Shown here: positions 60,719 to 64,000 of the stretch, piece after piece
How positions within the stretch are numbered: position 1 is the stretch's first letter
Layout of the letters: each line of letters opens with the position of its first letter
DNA from: Volvariella volvacea V23
Taxonomy: Eukaryota > Basidiomycota > Agaricomycetes > Agaricales > Pluteaceae
Assembly (NCBI GenBank): GCA_000349905.1
Contig: KB722738.1
Span: forward strand, 1,687,132 to 1,751,131
Reading direction: 5' to 3'
DNA length: 64,000 nucleotides
The notes under the pieces: model-generated
The model's database searches: none
Told to the model about the DNA's origin: nothing
The model's input: the letters and a program-made list of their open reading frames with translations, nothing else
Program-made: the position numbers and the translations under genes

Positions 60719-62658
60719 ATGCCACCAACCCTCACTAAACCCCAGTCTTTCACAGTCTACGGCTGGTCTTTGTGTCTTTGGATTCTCATCACCACCTTCC
60801 AGGTACCTTTTTTCCCTTCGTTCTCCAGTAGACACCCTCACGCATGCGCAGTATGGCTATCACATATCAGCTTTGAACCAAATCCAAGCAGTTCTGACCT
60901 GCAAAGAGTCGCGCAATCCGCAGGATCCAGTAATCGCAACGCGTTATGGCCTTCCCCTTTGTGTGCCCATGTCCGACTTCTTATTTTCCGTCGTGACCGC
61001 TGTCTTCACCATCGGCGGGTTGATAGGGAGCCTTAGTGCCAACGTGTTGATGGAAGGCAATGGACGTAAAGGAGCAATCAAAGCGAGCTCCGCCTTCATG
61101 GCGCTTGGGGCTGGTATCATGGGTGTTGGCCCATCTGTCAGCGTGTTGGCGTTCGGCAGGTGAGCAAGTGATAATCACAGCTCTACAGAATCATAACAGC
61201 TGCATTTTCGTTTGCTATTCAGACTGCTTATTGGCATTGGCTCAGGCATAGGGTTGTGTGTAGTCCCCATCTTCCTTTCTGAAATAGCACCTGCGAAGAT
61301 AAGTGGCAATGTTGGCAAGTTCCAGATCCCTCGTTCCTAATTTCGCACCTTGACGTCTTCCGCAGGTGTCCTTACACAATTAGGTATAGTACTGGGAATC
61401 ATGATAACCCAAATTATTGGGTTCCGTCTTGCGACACCAGAAGACTGGAGGATGGTGCTCTTCCTCTCATGTGCACTGGCAATCGCGCAACTTGTTCTCT
61501 CTACGAAGGCCACGGAATCCCCAACGTGGCTCAACTCCAAGCGCAGACTTGAAGAGCAGAAGCAAGCCATAGACAGGCTGTATCACCTTTTGCGTATGTA
61601 TTCCTCTCCATCGTCTCCTTTGCAACTGGATCAAGCAAAAATTTTAGCCTCTGCTTCACGCGATGACCTCGAAGACCCCTTGCTTGCTGAATCTGAGACA
61701 CTGCATCACGAGGGACGCCCTGCCCCACCAACTTTCGAGTTACTTACGTCGAGAGAAATTCAAAGACCTTTAGCAATTGTCTGTTTGGCAATGACTGCCC
61801 AACAAATATCTGGTGGGTCACATATATTCAATTGACACGAAATAGAGTAGTTTTATTAATGCGTTATTACCAGGTGTCAATGCAGGTTGGATCTGCTAGT
61901 CATTTACCACCAGTGCGCGGACTAATTCGGCCAACAGTGCTATATTATAGTAACGACATCCTATCCAAGTCACTTCCCGATTTTGCACCCTATGTGTCCC
62001 TTGGAATCACTGTCGTTAACGTTTTGATGACCTTCCCACCAATAATTCTCATTGAGGTATGTGTGGTCCTTCCCCCTTCCGGTGGAGTGAGTGCGAGACC
62101 TTTTCAGAAAATGGGCCGGAAAAAGTTGTTATTCCTCTCAATTGGGGGAGTTTGCCTATCCCTATTGGCCATAGGTCACAGCCTGAATGCAGGTTTGATA
62201 GTGCCCTCCAGCGTTGCCATCATTACTTTTATTATGTATGCATTCCAACTGTAGAATTGTTGATATTTTGACTCATATTGTCCATGATTAGGTCTTTTGC
62301 GGTGGGATTGGGTCCCGTGCCTTTCGTCATGATACCTGAAGTATCACCAGCACATGTATGGCATGCATTTCGTCCATTGTCCAGTGTTTTCCAGTGTTAC
62401 TCAGGCGTTTTCTTCACAGGCCGTGTCATTGCTATCTTCCATAGCATTATCACTCAACTGTAGGCCGTTCTACTTATCTTAACGCACCGCATGCTCATGT
62501 ACCCAGGGGTCGTTAATTTCTTTGTTGGTTTGGTATTCCTCCCTCTCCGGAACTTGCTTGCTGGTGGAGATCCAGCAAAAGAGGGAAGGATCTTTTATCT
62601 GTTCTTCGGTATTCTTTTTGGATGTTCTTTTGCTCTGTGGAGGCTTTACCGGCGTTAA
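60719..62658 (+). CDS. MFS sugar porter
   Basis: Twelve-helix sugar transporter of the major facilitator superfamily, resembling yeast Vps73/YBR241C-type and GLUT-like porters. The first exons are 60719..60802 and 60852..61159; about nine exons in all. Family motifs in order: YGYHISALNQIQ (TM1), GNGRKGAI (loop 2-3 motif), FGRLLIGIGSGIG, ATESPTWL (a PESPRWL variant), QQISGVNAVLYYS spread over a 12-nt exon, KMGRKKLL, and PFVMIPEVSPA in late helices; the end is FGCSFALWRLYRR. A hydrophilic central loop holds DDLEDPLLAESE, a possible acidic dileucine vacuolar/endosomal signal. Substrate and membrane are not certain. Shares its promoter region with the GH13 gene. Confidence 0.88.
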
Positions 62659-62985
62659 TGCTGCTGCTGAGGTAGTCACATTTATAGCAGATGATTACAG
62701 TCAATTTGAGTTGGGATACATCGCTACATTTACATAGACTGTCATTGCGTTCTGGTTCTGTAACTAGCTTCTATAATATTTGAAGCGGAGTTTAAATCGA
62801 CTCACCCTGAGAGAACTCCTAAGCAAGGTGCAGGTCGCCACCACCACTTTGCGTTTCGTTGAAGTCGGTGTACGAGGCCGACTTCCCATCCCTTCACCCT
62901 CATACCCCAAATACCATCCACCAAAACGGCGAGCCAGTCTGGGAGCGTCCTTCGACGCTCGGTGACCCCTTCCAGGTCATCTCAT
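62659..62985. other. Region between MFS porter and NOT1, possibly NOT1 N-terminal sequence
   Basis: 327 bp. From 62863 the frame of NOT1 is open upstream of its first ATG (reading IPQIPSTKTASQSGSVLRR), so this part could be an N-terminal coding exon reached by an upstream intron. Otherwise nothing is seen. Confidence 0.4.
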
Positions 62986-64000
62986 ATGGACAATCCGCCC
63001 ACGACGAACATAAACACCATAGTCAAGACTCAGATCGTATTTCTGTTGTCGACTTTGACAGAGGAGAATTTCGATAGGAATCAGATTGAAATTCGCTCGG
63101 TAAGCTGACAGTTTGCTGTATATCCCGGCGAATACAATCCTAATGCCTCTCCAGCTGTCAGAACACCATGGCATAGAAACATATCTCCATTTCATTCGTC
63201 GCCTCATCAGCATCTTCCAGTCACGACCCCCACAAGCAACATCTCCTGCTTTTGATCAGTCAAGTTCTCTCACGTTTCGTCTCTTAGTCCAGGAAACCCA
63301 AAGGTTGGCTCGTGACCCATATCTCGCGGACCGTTTTCGTGAAGGAATCGACAAGGGCGAGGGTGATGTTTTCCGGCATTTCGATTTCAACCGATTTGTT
63401 GATCGTGTTGGACTTCGGCCACTCGAAAAACTTGTCTTGGCCTCGTCCATCGTGGCGGCACCAGCTCGGAAAGAGTTAGTTGTCCAAGCAAGTGCTGTTA
63501 TTCGTGCCGAGTTCGATAACGCTGTTCTTGCGCTTTGCCATAACCCGTCATTTGAAAATGGCGATCTGACACCCAATCAAGCAACGAAGCTATTGTCGAA
63601 TTTGCTCTCCGATTCCTCGTCTGATGGTCCAATACTGGAGGCGTCCCAGCGACAAGCTCTCATCGTTGCTATACAGACAAAGTATGGGAAGGAGACGGTT
63701 GCACCTATTTTACAGCGCATATTGCCCAATTTGAGGTAAAACTTCTCTATAGATTGGTACATGAAAACTGACTTGGTTTGATGATTAGCATACCATCAGG
63801 CGTCAGCTTGGTGCAAACACTGGCGCAACTGGGACCTGATATTACATCCGACCCAGAAGTTGTAAAGGGTGTGTTGGCAAGATACGGTATGACAGAGAAA
63901 ACGCCACCCAGCGAGAACCAGGTGGTTGAAACGCTTGCGAGTCTTGCTCGCTTGGCTGCTGAAGGAAATCCCATTTGTGATGTCTTGTCTCTCCTTAGGG
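62986..64000 (+). CDS. NOT1: CCR4-NOT scaffold subunit Not1 (5' part; continues past window)
   Basis: Scaffold of the CCR4-NOT deadenylase complex. Exons 62986..63099, 63155..63735 and 63789..64000 (open at the window end). The N-terminus MDNPPTTNINTIVKTQIVFL is followed by LSTLTEENFDRNQIEIRS, then the HEAT-type region LSEHHGIETYLHFIRRLISIF, FRLLVQETQRLARDPYLADRF, FDFNRFVDRVGLRPLEKLVLAS and LVQTLAQLGPDITSDPEVVKGVLARYG, which are NOT1 family blocks. The first ATG in frame is used as the start, but the frame is open for about 40 codons before it and an upstream exon is possible. Only about a sixth of a typical NOT1 is visible. Confidence 0.9.

Noticed and set aside
60220..62658. Starch-utilisation gene cluster
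   Set aside because: Only two adjacent genes, and the GH13 enzyme has features of cell-wall glucan enzymes; evidence is too thin to call a cluster.
1..64000. tRNA, rRNA, transposon, CRISPR or viral sequences
   Set aside because: None were recognised on either strand by eye; the only repeats are short coding repeats and the decayed gene copy.

Overview
The window is nuclear DNA of a filamentous basidiomycete (Agaricomycotina). Genes are cut by many short introns (mostly 49-70 nt, GT-AG with a few GC-AG). Intergenic spaces are short and convergent gene ends lie 100-210 bp apart. The proteins resemble mushroom-type fungal families. Base composition, intron density and very small exons would suit an intron-rich lineage such as Cantharellales, but that placement is only a guess. 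There is no prophage, transposon, rRNA, tRNA or CRISPR array. One 100-N assembly gap lies at 30631-30730. || Layout. 1-5.7 kb: 3' part of SSF1 (ribosome biogenesis), cytochrome c heme lyase (-), nitronate monooxygenase (+), heme-dependent oxidative N-demethylase-like protein (+). 5.8-11.3 kb: WD40 protein (-), PKA catalytic subunit (-), LigB/DODA-type dioxygenase (-). 11.4-21.4 kb: TFIIH subunit TFB3/MAT1 (+), C78 (ZUP1-like) peptidase (-), proteasome alpha4 (+), Sec7 ARF-GEF of the GEA/GBF1 family (+). 21.6-26.2 kb: cytochrome b561 protein, atypical SDR and 3-hydroxyisobutyrate dehydrogenase (all -). 26.5-35.1 kb: SCYL2-type pseudokinase (+) and HRQ1 helicase (-). 35.3-38.2 kb: an 85-aa protein, a multi-pass membrane protein and a decayed copy of it. 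38.3-44.6 kb: SPT16 and RPC82 (both -). 45.1-48.8 kb: acidic nuclear-type protein (-) and a 168-aa membrane protein (+), divergent across 125 bp. 48.9-55.5 kb: 5'-nucleotidase-family phosphoesterase (-), BMT2 (-), tetraspanin (-), MBF1 (+). 55.6-64 kb: gamma-tubulin (-), GPI-anchored GH13 enzyme (-), MFS sugar porter (+) and the start of NOT1 (+). || Most genes are housekeeping (ribosome assembly, transcription, chromatin, ubiquitin/proteasome, traffic, mitochondria). No dedicated gene cluster or new defence system is evident. The points most worth following are gene-structure ones: a 2-nt exon in MBF1, a 4-nt exon in the adjacent tetraspanin gene, 12-nt exons in two other genes, three GC-AG introns, an assembly gap that appears to hold no missing bases, a decayed tandem duplicate, and a GH13 protein whose active-site substitution and GPI signal point to cell-wall alpha-glucan work. 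Exon positions were derived by hand from frame, splice sites and remembered family motifs. They have not been checked by alignment or transcripts.
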